From contig JAUVII010000005.1 in NCBI GenBank assembly GCA_030592845.1, positions 1 through 54,644 of the forward strand: a DNA stretch of 54,644 nucleotides, written 5' to 3'. The DNA is from Candidatus Krumholzibacteriia bacterium. GTDB lineage: Bacteria; Krumholzibacteriota; Krumholzibacteriia; LZORAL124-64-63. A program made the position numbers and the translations under genes. The notes below the pieces were generated by a model. The model had not been told where the DNA came from. It was given only the letters and a program-made list of their open reading frames with translations, and made no database searches. Positions 1 through 7,892 of the stretch are shown here, piece after piece (the first letter of the stretch is position 1; every line of letters starts with the position of its first letter).

Positions 1-2023
1 CGGACGTCCCGTGCAGCAGAAGAATCGGCGTTGTGGGGCATAGTTTTTCCGGCCACTCGATGGGGGAGCGCGCGATCAGGGCTTCTTCTTTCACGTTCCA
101 GTAGTCGGGAATCAGCTCGGCATAGACAAAGGTCTCCATGTCGGGACGGTCCTCGATGGTGAACCGGCTGTCGGTCACCCCTGCCACGATGGCCGCGGCG
201 CGCAGACGGTTGGTCCCGGCCAGGGCCAGGTAGGTCATCAGGCCGCCGCGGCTGAAGCCGATCATGCCGATCCGCTCGGCGTCGGCTTCCTTGTCCAGGG
301 ATTCCAGCAACGGAATGAGATTGAGAACATCGGCTACCTCGGCGCCCCCGAATTCCTCGATACCCTCGGTGCCGCCGCCGTTGCCGCGGTACTGGCTGGC
401 GACCACCACGTAACCCCAGCTCGCGAACCTGGCCAACCGCAGGGCGACCCGCAATGGAGCGTTGGCGCCGAACTCCCGGTTGCCGCCCCGGTTGTAGATG
501 ATGCAGGGATGGGGGCCGGGCGTTTTGGGTTTGATGATGTGACCGACGACCCGCAGGCCGTCACTGATGTAGACCATGTCGTCGATTTCGACCTGGTCGA
601 GCCAGGCGTTTTGTTCAAGCGGCGAGCCGTCCGCGTCGAGAAGTTCCGCGGGGATCGCCATGGGCACACGGGAAATCAGCTGTCCATTTTCCAGGGGCTT
701 TGGTGTCAGCAGATCGGCCCGGTCCAGCACCCGACCGGCCAGTACGGTCTGGTGGATGTCCTTCAGATGATCAACATCCGTGCGGGGGTCGGAACCGAGG
801 ATCACCAGGTCCGCCCGTTTGCCTTCAGCGACCGCACCAAGTTCATCCCATCCAAAAACTTCCGCCGGGTTGCTGGTCGCCGTGGCCAGGGCCTGCCGTG
901 GATTATGCCCCACGGTGACGAGCCCCTCAAGTTCGTGGTGCAGGGAAATGCCGGGCATGGTTCCCCAGACGTCGGCGCCGCTGCCGGCGAGATACGTGCA
1001 GCCCGCCGCGAAATAACCGGTGTCCAGGGCGATTTCCGCCATGGCGATGGTGCGGTAGGCGGCGGCCTTGTCCGTGTCGAAGGAGTGCTCGCCGGTTACC
1101 GGGTCGGCCGGCCAGTGGATGTCGCGCGGATCGATGATGGCGGCGACGGGCCCCTCCCATGGGTTGCCGTGACCGGGCCGGTCCAGGTAACCGAGGCTGA
1201 GCGTGGGCAGAAGAGCCGCTCCGCCTTTGGCGATTTCGGATCCGTATGCTCGCACAGCTTCAGTGTCGGCGGCCAGGTCGGGCAGACTTTTGTAATAACG
1301 CCACTTTGGGCCGCCAAGGTCGTTGCTGAACGGTTCGTCGTCGATGCCCTGCCGCATTTCGTCCGACGCCAGGCCCAGCGAGTAGCGGGTGGTGTGCACG
1401 AAGGCATCCACGCCCATCGCCGCGGCGTCCACGTATTTGGTGCGGGCCAGTTCGCCGATCACCGGCATGCCCAGTTCGTGGGACCTGGCCACGATGGCCT
1501 GCATCTGGGTGGGGTCGATCCTGTACATCGCGAGCAGAACATCGGCTCCTTTGGCTTTTTCGGATTCGACGGTGGCCAGGAGTTCGGGCAGGGGGGCGGC
1601 TTCGTAACCCACCTCACCCAGAAAGCGGATGTGGGGCGAAGGATCCGAGTCCATGTCGAGCGGACCCCGACGCGTGCTTTCCACACCCACGATGGTGGTG
1701 ACGCCCATGGCGAGGTAGGCGTTGGCCTGGCCCTGGTGGTTCATTGCGGCGAAGCAGTCGATCAGGCCGGGGACGGCGAAACCGCCCTGGGCGTCCAGGA
1801 CTTCGATTCCCTCGGGAATGTCGATTTCGCCCGCGGGGCCGACGGTGCTGATTATTCCGTCTTTAATAACGATCACGGCATCTTCGATGTCGTTGGTCGA
1901 GGCGCCGCGGTCGGCCACGTCGATGACCGTGATGTTGCGGATGGCGAGGTCGTCGGCGGACCAGGCGGTGAACGCGCAGGACAGGACAAAACCAGCGGTC
2001 AGAAGGGTGATCGACAATCGCAT
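1..2023 (-). CDS. Amidohydrolase-like / alpha-beta hydrolase fusion, secreted, 3' end beyond window
   Basis: An open frame from ATG at 2023 runs off the left edge (about 674 codons). A signal peptide (MRLSITLLTAGFVLSCAF) is followed by an imidazolonepropionase-like amidohydrolase domain, roughly residues 25-430: the strand leading to PGLID, the A-T-x-x-P-A-E-V-F-G segment and the closing G-K-R-A-D-L-V-I-L. A second domain, about 470 onward, is an S9/dienelactone-type alpha/beta hydrolase with oxyanion-side YNRGG, nucleophile elbow GFSRGG and a late LLLHGTS; the catalytic His would lie outside the window. The amidohydrolase part lacks the usual metal ligands: after PGLID the HxH is replaced by C-F-A, and the usual GH-L is GEL. 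A periplasmic peptidase or esterase with a structural, possibly inactive, amidohydrolase module is likely. Domain assignment is firm; substrate is unknown. Confidence 0.85.
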   Translation of the reverse strand, partial: MRLSITLLTAGFVLSCAFTAWSADDLAIRNITVIDVADRGASTNDIEDAVIVIKDGIISTVGPAGEIDIPEGIEVLDAQGGFAVPGLIDCFAAMNHQGQANAYLAMGVTTIVGVESTRRGPLDMDSDPSPHIRFLGEVGYEAAPLPELLATVESEKAKGADVLLAMYRIDPTQMQAIVARSHELGMPVIGELARTKYVDAAAMGVDAFVHTTRYSLGLASDEMRQGIDDEPFSNDLGGPKWRYYKSLPDLAADTEAVRAYGSEIAKGGAALLPTLSLGYLDRPGHGNPWEGPVAAIIDPRDIHWPADPVTGEHSFDTDKAAAYRTIAMAEIALDTGYFAAGCTYLAGSGADVWGTMPGISLHHELEGLVTVGHNPRQALATATSNPAEVFGWDELGAVAEGKRADLVILGSDPRTDVDHLKDIHQTVLAGRVLDRADLLTPKPLENGQLISRVPMAIPAELLDADGSPLEQNAWLDQVEIDDMVYISDGLRVVGHIIKPKTPGPHPCIIYNRGGNREFGANAPLRVALRLARFASWGYVVVASQYRGNGGGTEGIEEFGGAEVADVLNLIPLLESLDKEADAERIGMIGFSRGGLMTYLALAGTNRLRAAAIVAGVTDSRFTIEDRPDMETFVYAELIPDYWNVKEEALIARSPIEWPEKLCPTTPILLLHGTS

Positions 2024-2280
2024 GAAATCTCCGAACTCGGTTGAGGGATGATGGCACCTTACGTCCATCATCAAAAAAACCAAAGTCGAATTCGGGTTTG
2101 GCCGGTAATTCCATCACGGAAATTTGAATGGCAGGGTCAGAGAATTATTGGGGGTTCACAAATTCAGCAGCACAACCAAATAAATTGAAACCTTATGATC
2201 CCGATTCCGTGATAGAATCCGGCCAACATCCATCTTCAATAAATTCAACTGGTCCAATTACCAGAAAAAACGGGGTACTC

Positions 2281-3219
2281 ATGTCCGCGGTTCTCGAAGT
2301 CAAATCTCTGCGCAAGGAATTCGGCGATCTCACCGCCGTCGACGGCATTTCCTTCGACATCCAGGAGGGTGAGATCTTTGGCTTTCTCGGCCCCAACGGA
2401 GCGGGCAAGACGACCAGCATCTCCATGATCTGCGGCCTGCTCAAGCCCACGGCGGGAGAAGTGTTCGTGGAGGGCGTCAGCATCCTGAAAAATCCGCGCG
2501 AGGTCAAAAAAAGGCTGGGCGTGGTGCCGCAGGAAGTGGCGATCTACGAGGAGCTTTCGGCGCGGGAAAACCTGTCTTTCTGGGGCGGGATTTTCGGCAT
2601 GGGCGGAAGCAAACTTCGCAGCCGGGTGGACGAACTTCTGGAACAGGTCGGTCTTGAAGACCGCGCCAAGGAACCCACCAAGAATTTTTCGGGCGGCATG
2701 AAACGCCGCCTCAATCTAGCCCTGGGCCTGGTGCACGACCCCAAGTTGATCCTGCTGGACGAGCCCACGGTGGGCATCGATCCCCAGGCGCGGCACAACA
2801 TCCTGGACGTGGTCAAGGCGATCGTGGCCGGCGGCCGGACGGTTTTGTACACCACCCACTATCTCGAAGAAGCCGAAGACCTCTGCGACCGGCTGGCCAT
2901 CATCGATCACGGGAAGATTTTGTCCCAGGGAACCGTTGGTGAGCTGAAAACCCAGCTCGGTGAAGGCAGCCTGCTGACGGTGCAGGGCGATTTCCAGGCG
3001 GCGACCCTAAGCAAAGCGGTAACGGGTGTCGATGGCCTGATGCCCATCGAGATCGACGACAAACGCGCCATGCTTCTGGTTTCGCGCGATGGTCCGGGGG
3101 TCAGCCACAGTCTGGAAGGCCTGTTTTCCCAGGGACTTACCTTTGACGACATCACCATCAAGGAGCCCAACCTGGAAGATCTTTTCCTGAAGCTCACCGG
3201 CCGGGAGCTGCGCAATTGA
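2281..3219 (+). CDS. ABC-2 type exporter ATPase
   Basis: This is the nucleotide-binding subunit of an ABC-2 exporter (312 aa). It shows Walker A GPNGAGKTT, signature FSGGMKRR, Walker B LILLDEPTVGID and the H-switch region TTHYLEEAE, followed by a C-terminal extension of about 80 residues typical of the DrrA/NatA group. I chose ATG 2281 (MSAVLEVKSL) because homologues begin there; an in-frame upstream ATG at 2128 would add about 50 AT-rich, non-homologous residues. It lies 37 bp before the first of two permease genes, so the three form one export operon. The substrate (lipid, drug or ion) cannot be read from the sequence. Confidence 0.95.
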   Translation: MSAVLEVKSLRKEFGDLTAVDGISFDIQEGEIFGFLGPNGAGKTTSISMICGLLKPTAGEVFVEGVSILKNPREVKKRLGVVPQEVAIYEELSARENLSFWGGIFGMGGSKLRSRVDELLEQVGLEDRAKEPTKNFSGGMKRRLNLALGLVHDPKLILLDEPTVGIDPQARHNILDVVKAIVAGGRTVLYTTHYLEEAEDLCDRLAIIDHGKILSQGTVGELKTQLGEGSLLTVQGDFQAATLSKAVTGVDGLMPIEIDDKRAMLLVSRDGPGVSHSLEGLFSQGLTFDDITIKEPNLEDLFLKLTGRELRN

Positions 3220-3256
3220 GGGCCCGGGTAGCACAGTCAGCCGAGGGAGGTTCAAC

Positions 3257-4507
3257 ATGTGGGTGTTGATCCGCAAGGACCTGCTCAGACGCTGGCGCAG
3301 TCCTCTGTCCACCATCGTGATGATCATTTTCCCGTTGTTCATGAGTCTGGCCATCGGGAGCATCAGCGGTGGGAGCGACGGTGGGTCCGAGTTTCCGCGC
3401 ATCAAGGTTCTGCTGCAGAACAACGATAAGGACGGCTTCCTGTCCAACGCGATCATGGGGTCGGCGGGACAGGGGGAGGGACAGGAATACCTGGAACTCG
3501 TGGAAGTCGGCGACGAGGGAACGGAATTGATGAACGAGGGCAAGGCCAGCGCCATGATCGTATTGCCCGAAAATTTCACCACCAAGGTATTCAATCGCGA
3601 ACCTGTCGAAATTCTGGTGGTGCGCAATCCGGCCGAAGGTATCAAGCCTGAAATCGTGGTCCAGGGCGCCGACGTGGTCGCGACCTATCTCGATCAGGGC
3701 GCGCGGCTGCTGGGCGAGGAACTGGGCATCATCCAGGTGATGATGGAATCCGAGAGCATTCCGGCCTCGGCCAAGGTCGGCGCGGTGGCGGCGGGGATCA
3801 CCACAAAGATCAACGGGGTGGAGAAATACCTGTTTCCACCGCTTGTGGAAATCGGCAGCGTCAAGGAAGACGACGAGGAAGAGGGTTCCAGTGGGGGATT
3901 CAGTGTTTTCGGCTACATCCTGATCATGACCACAGTGATGGCGATGATGTTCGTGGCCACACGGAGCATGGGGGACATCTTCGAAGAGCAGAACAACGGC
4001 ATGCTCAAACGGCAGCTCAGTACGCCCATGGGTATCGGTATGATCGTGGGCGCCAAAACGGTGTTCGGGGTGGTGTTCGGGGTCATCGTGCTGATGATTC
4101 TGGGGATCATCGGGTTTGTGCTCGGGTGGATTTCGCAGCCGGTTGATCTGTTGGCGGCGGTGCTGCTGGGGATCTCCTTCAGTCTGGCCGCCTGCGGGTT
4201 CCTGGCCCTTATATTGAGTCTGGTTAAGACCGAAAAACAGGCCGGGATCATGGGCTGGCTCGTGATCATGGGCATGAGCGCCATCGGCGGCAGCATGATG
4301 CCGATCCACAACATGCCCGCGCCTCTGCAGGCCGCGGCTCGGTACACAATCAATTTCTGGGCGGTCGACGGCTACACCCGGCTGGTCTATTCCGGTGAAG
4401 GGTTGAGCGACATCATGGGGAACATCGTCCGGCTGCTGATCATCGGCGCGGTTACCATCACGGTGGCCCAGGCCCTGCTTGTTCGTCGATTCCGGGAGGT
4501 GTCATGA
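3257..4507 (+). CDS. ABC-2 type permease (first)
   Basis: A 416-aa inner-membrane permease partner of the upstream ATPase. One N-terminal membrane segment (about residues 18-38) is followed by a large periplasmic domain of some 180 residues, then five hydrophobic segments in the C-terminal half, which is the ABC2_membrane_3 layout. The RBS GGGAGG lies 6 nt before ATG 3257. The gene overlaps the next permease by ATGA, indicating translational coupling and a probable heterodimeric channel. Family assignment is firm; the cargo is unknown. Confidence 0.92.
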   Translation: MWVLIRKDLLRRWRSPLSTIVMIIFPLFMSLAIGSISGGSDGGSEFPRIKVLLQNNDKDGFLSNAIMGSAGQGEGQEYLELVEVGDEGTELMNEGKASAMIVLPENFTTKVFNREPVEILVVRNPAEGIKPEIVVQGADVVATYLDQGARLLGEELGIIQVMMESESIPASAKVGAVAAGITTKINGVEKYLFPPLVEIGSVKEDDEEEGSSGGFSVFGYILIMTTVMAMMFVATRSMGDIFEEQNNGMLKRQLSTPMGIGMIVGAKTVFGVVFGVIVLMILGIIGFVLGWISQPVDLLAAVLLGISFSLAACGFLALILSLVKTEKQAGIMGWLVIMGMSAIGGSMMPIHNMPAPLQAAARYTINFWAVDGYTRLVYSGEGLSDIMGNIVRLLIIGAVTITVAQALLVRRFREVS

Positions 4508-5682
4508 TGGGACGCATCCTGCATCTGGCCGTTCACGACACGAAGCTGTTCATCATCGCCAAGGAAAACTTCTTTTTCATGTTCCTGATGCCCGTGATGT
4601 TCATGCTGTTCTTCAGCACGATGCTGGGGGGCGGCGGGCCGACGGACGTGATGATCTCGCTGCAGGTGATCAATGCGGACGAGGGCTTCATGGGCGACAT
4701 CTTCCTCGATCAGCTGCGCAGCGAGAAGTTTGATATCGATCTGCTCACGACGGCCCAGGCCGATACCACTGATTATATCCGCCGCCTCGCCATACCCGCC
4801 GATTTTACGGCCAAGGTGCTGGCGACTGAGCAAGTCCAGCTGGATTTCATCAAGAAATCCCAAAGCAACATCGAATACGACGCGGCCGCGGACGTGAGTC
4901 TTCACCAGGCCCAGGTGGCGTTCCTGGGGGGCCTGATTCGCTGGGAACACCAGACCGGGGCCACGGTCACCGCCGCGGACGAGGGCCGGCTGAAGAAACT
5001 GATCGCCGCTCCGACCCGGGTCACGGTGGCCCAGACCCATGCCGGAACGGGACGTCCGGTGGCTTCGGGCGCGGGCCAGTCCATCCCCGGCATGCTCACC
5101 ATGTTCATGATCATGACGGTGCTGATCGGCGGCAGCCAGAGCCTGACGGCCGAAAAACTGCATGGCACTCTGGCGCGTCTGGCGACGACACCCATGTCGC
5201 GCGGTGAGATCATCATGGGCAAACTGCTTCACCTGGGCATGGTCGGGTTCGTGCAGGCCATGGTTTTAATGGCCGCCGGCCAGATGATCGGCGTGGTGGG
5301 TCTGTTCGGCATCGAGTTCACCTGGGGGCCCAACTGGTGGGTCGTGATGCTGTTCCTCGTTCCCTTCTCGTTTACCGTGTCGGGATTGACGCTGCTGTTC
5401 GGCGGTCTGTTCCGGACCACCCAGCAGGCCGAAAGTCTCGGCTGGCTGATCGGGATGATATTTTCGGCCCTGGGAGGATGCTGGTGGCCGTTGGAGATCA
5501 TGCCGCGCACCGCCCAGATGATCGGCTGGTTCACGCCGACCTACTGGTCCATGACGGCGTTGCATGGAGTGGTGACTTTCGGGCGGGGACTGGACGCGAT
5601 CGTTGGTCCGACGCTCATCCTGACGGTATTCGGTGTGCTGTTTGCCTGGTTGGGCGCGCGGACGCTTCGGGTGACGAGTTGA
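4504..5682 (+). CDS. ABC-2 type permease (second)
   Basis: A 392-aa permease with the same architecture as its upstream neighbour: one N-terminal membrane helix (FFFMFLMPVMFMLFF), a periplasmic domain to about residue 190, then a cluster of helices containing the ABC-2 core (TMFMIMTVLIGGSQSL and ...GGLFRTTQQAESLGW). Its start ATG overlaps the preceding TGA (4505-4507). With the ATPase and first permease it makes a complete exporter of the NatAB/YhhJ-YbhFSR type. No accessory membrane-fusion protein lies next to it. Confidence 0.92.
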   Translation: MMGRILHLAVHDTKLFIIAKENFFFMFLMPVMFMLFFSTMLGGGGPTDVMISLQVINADEGFMGDIFLDQLRSEKFDIDLLTTAQADTTDYIRRLAIPADFTAKVLATEQVQLDFIKKSQSNIEYDAAADVSLHQAQVAFLGGLIRWEHQTGATVTAADEGRLKKLIAAPTRVTVAQTHAGTGRPVASGAGQSIPGMLTMFMIMTVLIGGSQSLTAEKLHGTLARLATTPMSRGEIIMGKLLHLGMVGFVQAMVLMAAGQMIGVVGLFGIEFTWGPNWWVVMLFLVPFSFTVSGLTLLFGGLFRTTQQAESLGWLIGMIFSALGGCWWPLEIMPRTAQMIGWFTPTYWSMTALHGVVTFGRGLDAIVGPTLILTVFGVLFAWLGARTLRVTS

Positions 5683-5701
5683 TAGTTTTGATTATTTGAA
5701 C

Positions 5702-5729
5702 GAGAATCCGAGGTCAACCCCGGATTCTC
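5702..5729. terminator. Hairpin between convergent genes
   Basis: Perfect 9-bp arms GAGAATCCG and CGGATTCTC (5702-5710 and 5721-5729) lie between the converging ABC operon and motor operon. There is no strong T-run on either strand, so it is a probable bidirectional but not classical terminator. Confidence 0.5.
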
Positions 5730-5746
5730 ACACCAAAAGTCAAAAC

Positions 5747-6685
5747 CTACCAGCCTTCTATATAGTAATAATCGAACTCTGAAAGCACGGTCTTGGTGAA
5801 CCCCCAGGCCTCGTTGTAGCTCAGGCCGCTGTCGTCGGGGATGACGATCTTGATGTAGAGCTCTTCGCCCAACCGATCTTTCAGGGCGCCCAGCCGTTTG
5901 AACATTTCGATGCGGGTAATCTCTTCCCACTGGTCGGCGTTGATCCCCTTGAACAGATATTGGAACTGCCCGTTATCCCGGCGGTATTGCACCGAGGCCA
6001 CCTGCTTGCCCATCGAACTGCGGGCGGGTCGCACCAGTTTGAGATATTTGTCTTCCAGGGACGAAAAATCCTGCCGCTGCCGGGCGAGAGCCATTTCCAT
6101 ATCGCCTTTTTCGTCGCTCAAGGTTAGCAGGGTGGCCTCGTTTTTTTCCAACTGGCTCAAGAGGTCCGCGATCTGCAGACTCAGTTCGCGGTTGGCCCGT
6201 TCGGCTTCGTCCCGAATGCCGCCGATCATGGCCTGGGCGCCTTCCAGCTCTTCTTCTTTTTCACTGAGCTGCATCCGGATGAGGCGGATGTTTTCCTCGA
6301 GTTCCCTGTTTTCACCTTCCAGCCGGGCGATGGCCGCGGCCTTGATGTCGCGGCTGGCCTCAAGGCGCTGCGCCTCGTCCGTCAGCAGGATGATTTCCAT
6401 GCGCGAACTGCGGATCGCCTCTTCGAGGTCGGTGTTGCGCACCCGCAGATCGGCCAGCACCTGGGTGTTGGAGGCGAGGTGGTGTTCGGCCTCGGCCTGC
6501 AGCTGTCGGCTCAGGCGGATCTGGTCGATGAGGTCGGCGTTCTTGATGATCACCACGACCATCGTCAGCATAAACACCATCAAAATGACGGTCATGATGT
6601 CGGTGAACGAGGGCCAGAGCGAGGTGTCGTTCGAGGACGACGACCGGTTGAGCCTCAAGTCGGGATAGCCGCGAAAATTGTGCAC
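5747..6685 (-). CDS. MotB/ZorB-like motor subunit with long periplasmic coiled coil
   Basis: A 312-aa protein with a GTG start at 6685; AAGGAGG lies 7 nt upstream. A short cytoplasmic N-terminus leads into one membrane helix (about 29-52) with the motif WPSFTDIMTV; Asp29 is placed like the proton-carrying Asp of MotB, ZorB and ExbD. Residues about 55-215 are strongly charged, heptad-like coiled coil. A compact C-terminal domain (about 220-312) contains YIKIVIPDDSGLSYNEAW; it is not the OmpA-type peptidoglycan-binding domain of MotB and may have an ExbD/TolR-like fold. The MotA-like partner ends 16 bp upstream. The energised-motor role is inferred from family; the cellular task is unknown. No ZorC, ZorD or ZorE neighbour is present. 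Confidence 0.8.
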   Translation of the reverse strand: MHNFRGYPDLRLNRSSSSNDTSLWPSFTDIMTVILMVFMLTMVVVIIKNADLIDQIRLSRQLQAEAEHHLASNTQVLADLRVRNTDLEEAIRSSRMEIILLTDEAQRLEASRDIKAAAIARLEGENRELEENIRLIRMQLSEKEEELEGAQAMIGGIRDEAERANRELSLQIADLLSQLEKNEATLLTLSDEKGDMEMALARQRQDFSSLEDKYLKLVRPARSSMGKQVASVQYRRDNGQFQYLFKGINADQWEEITRIEMFKRLGALKDRLGEELYIKIVIPDDSGLSYNEAWGFTKTVLSEFDYYYIEGW

Positions 6686-6701
6686 AGGTCGCCTCCTTTC
6701 T

Positions 6702-7658
6702 TTACCGGTTCAGCCTGAATCCTTCGATCAAAACGTTGCGCAATTCGGCCAATCCGGCCAGGGACTCGTCCATTTTGTCGTTTTGGGTTTCCTGCCGGGC
6801 GATCATCTCGTTGCCCTGTTCCTGCCGGGCCCGGGCGGTGTCATCGATGCGATCCACCGCGCCTTCGATGCCGCCGAGACCCTGGCGCATTTCCGTGACC
6901 AAGGCGCGAACATCTTCGACAAGCAGTTTGGCCTGATGGTTGATGGTCTCGGTTTCGTAAGCGAAATCGGGGACCATGTACAACAGCGACGCGCGTTCCA
7001 GGCGGCTGATGACCCAGGTCTGCAGGTCGGTGAACCTGTGGAAAAAATAGGTGAAGAAGAAGTAGCAGACGATGGCCGTGGCCGTGGTGGTCAGGGCGGT
7101 GTTCATGCCCAGCAGCATCAGGCCCATGCCGGAGCCGGGAACGGCAGTCTGCAGCACGTCGGTCGCGCCGATCAGTGCAAAGATCAGCGAACTGACGGTG
7201 CCGAACACGCCGGTCAGGATCAGCACGTTGTTCACGAAGCGGGGAAACGAAAGATGCAGTGATTCGCCCGCCAGCATGATGGCTGAAATCGCGCCGTGGT
7301 CCACCGGGCCGCCGCCTTCGAACAGTTCCTTGATGGTGGCGTGGCGTTCGCGCAGCAAAGAGGGCTGATCGAATTCGGTCAGTACCTGATCAGTGGGGTA
7401 GCCCTCGGCGCGGCGGGCCATGAACTCGGTGATCTGGGCTTCCTGGCGTTCGTAGTGACGGACGCCGCGGAACAATTGCCAGACTCCCAGGGCAAACAGA
7501 ACCAGGATGACCCCATTAAGAATCAACGGCCGCGGATCGCCGAACAGAACGGCGGCCACCGCATCGATCTTCCACAGGAAAATCAGAACGGCCGTAATTA
7601 CTGCGGCCGCGAGTACGACTATCATCTGGATAAGGATTTGCCGGCTGCGTGGCGCCAT
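6702..7658 (-). CDS. MotA/TolQ/ExbB-like proton-channel subunit (ZorA-like)
   Basis: A 318-aa membrane protein. Two N-terminal helices (about 8-29 and 43-65) and a cytoplasmic segment precede the core pair of helices: FVNNVLILTGVFGTVSSLIF (about 142-161) and GMNTALTTTATAIVCYFFF (about 180-198). The small and hydroxyl residues in these two helices match the ion-path helices of TolQ/ExbB/MotA. The C-terminal 110 residues are cytoplasmic, amphipathic and probably coiled coil. Much shorter than Zorya ZorA, it lacks that protein's long tail. It is the first gene of a two-gene operon with the MotB-like protein, consistent with a 5:2 stator-type motor. Confidence 0.8.
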   Translation of the reverse strand: MAPRSRQILIQMIVVLAAAVITAVLIFLWKIDAVAAVLFGDPRPLILNGVILVLFALGVWQLFRGVRHYERQEAQITEFMARRAEGYPTDQVLTEFDQPSLLRERHATIKELFEGGGPVDHGAISAIMLAGESLHLSFPRFVNNVLILTGVFGTVSSLIFALIGATDVLQTAVPGSGMGLMLLGMNTALTTTATAIVCYFFFTYFFHRFTDLQTWVISRLERASLLYMVPDFAYETETINHQAKLLVEDVRALVTEMRQGLGGIEGAVDRIDDTARARQEQGNEMIARQETQNDKMDESLAGLAELRNVLIEGFRLNR

Positions 7659-7821
7659 GCCTCTGCTTCTTTCATCTGGGTTGGAAAATCAGATCTGAAA
7701 CTATCCATACGATAGAGGAACCGGGGGGTTCCCGCATATGTGTTCGCATGGATATATATTATTCCTGCACGTGTAAATTCGCCAGCGGGTTATCTGAGGA
7801 CCATCTCTCCAAATCAAGCCA

Positions 7822-7844
7822 GACACAATTCCAAAGGCACAACT
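7822..7844. repeat. Single diverged copy of the 23-bp inverted-repeat end
   Basis: The 23 bases here match 20 of 23 positions of the perfect terminal repeat found at 14447-14469 (gacacaatt...aggcacaac). No oppositely oriented partner was found within the 7659-7892 spacer, so this may be a solo end or a decayed element between the motor genes and the DUF6311-like gene. Confidence 0.4.
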
Positions 7845-7892
7845 GAATGTTTTAAGCGGTAAATGTCCCGGCGATGCTTTAGATTCGACCCC

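Noticed and set aside
509-2044. A 511-codon plus-strand frame opposite the fusion enzyme gene
   Set aside because: It has no recognisable domain, whereas the minus strand encodes coherent hydrolase domains throughout.
3194-4309. A 371-codon minus-strand His/Asp-rich frame
   Set aside because: It is the reverse shadow of the ABC-2 permease; the composition reflects codon mirroring.
5747-7658. A complete Zorya defence system
   Set aside because: Only the motor pair is present; ZorC, ZorD and ZorE are not in the neighbourhood, and the MotA-like subunit lacks ZorA's long tail.
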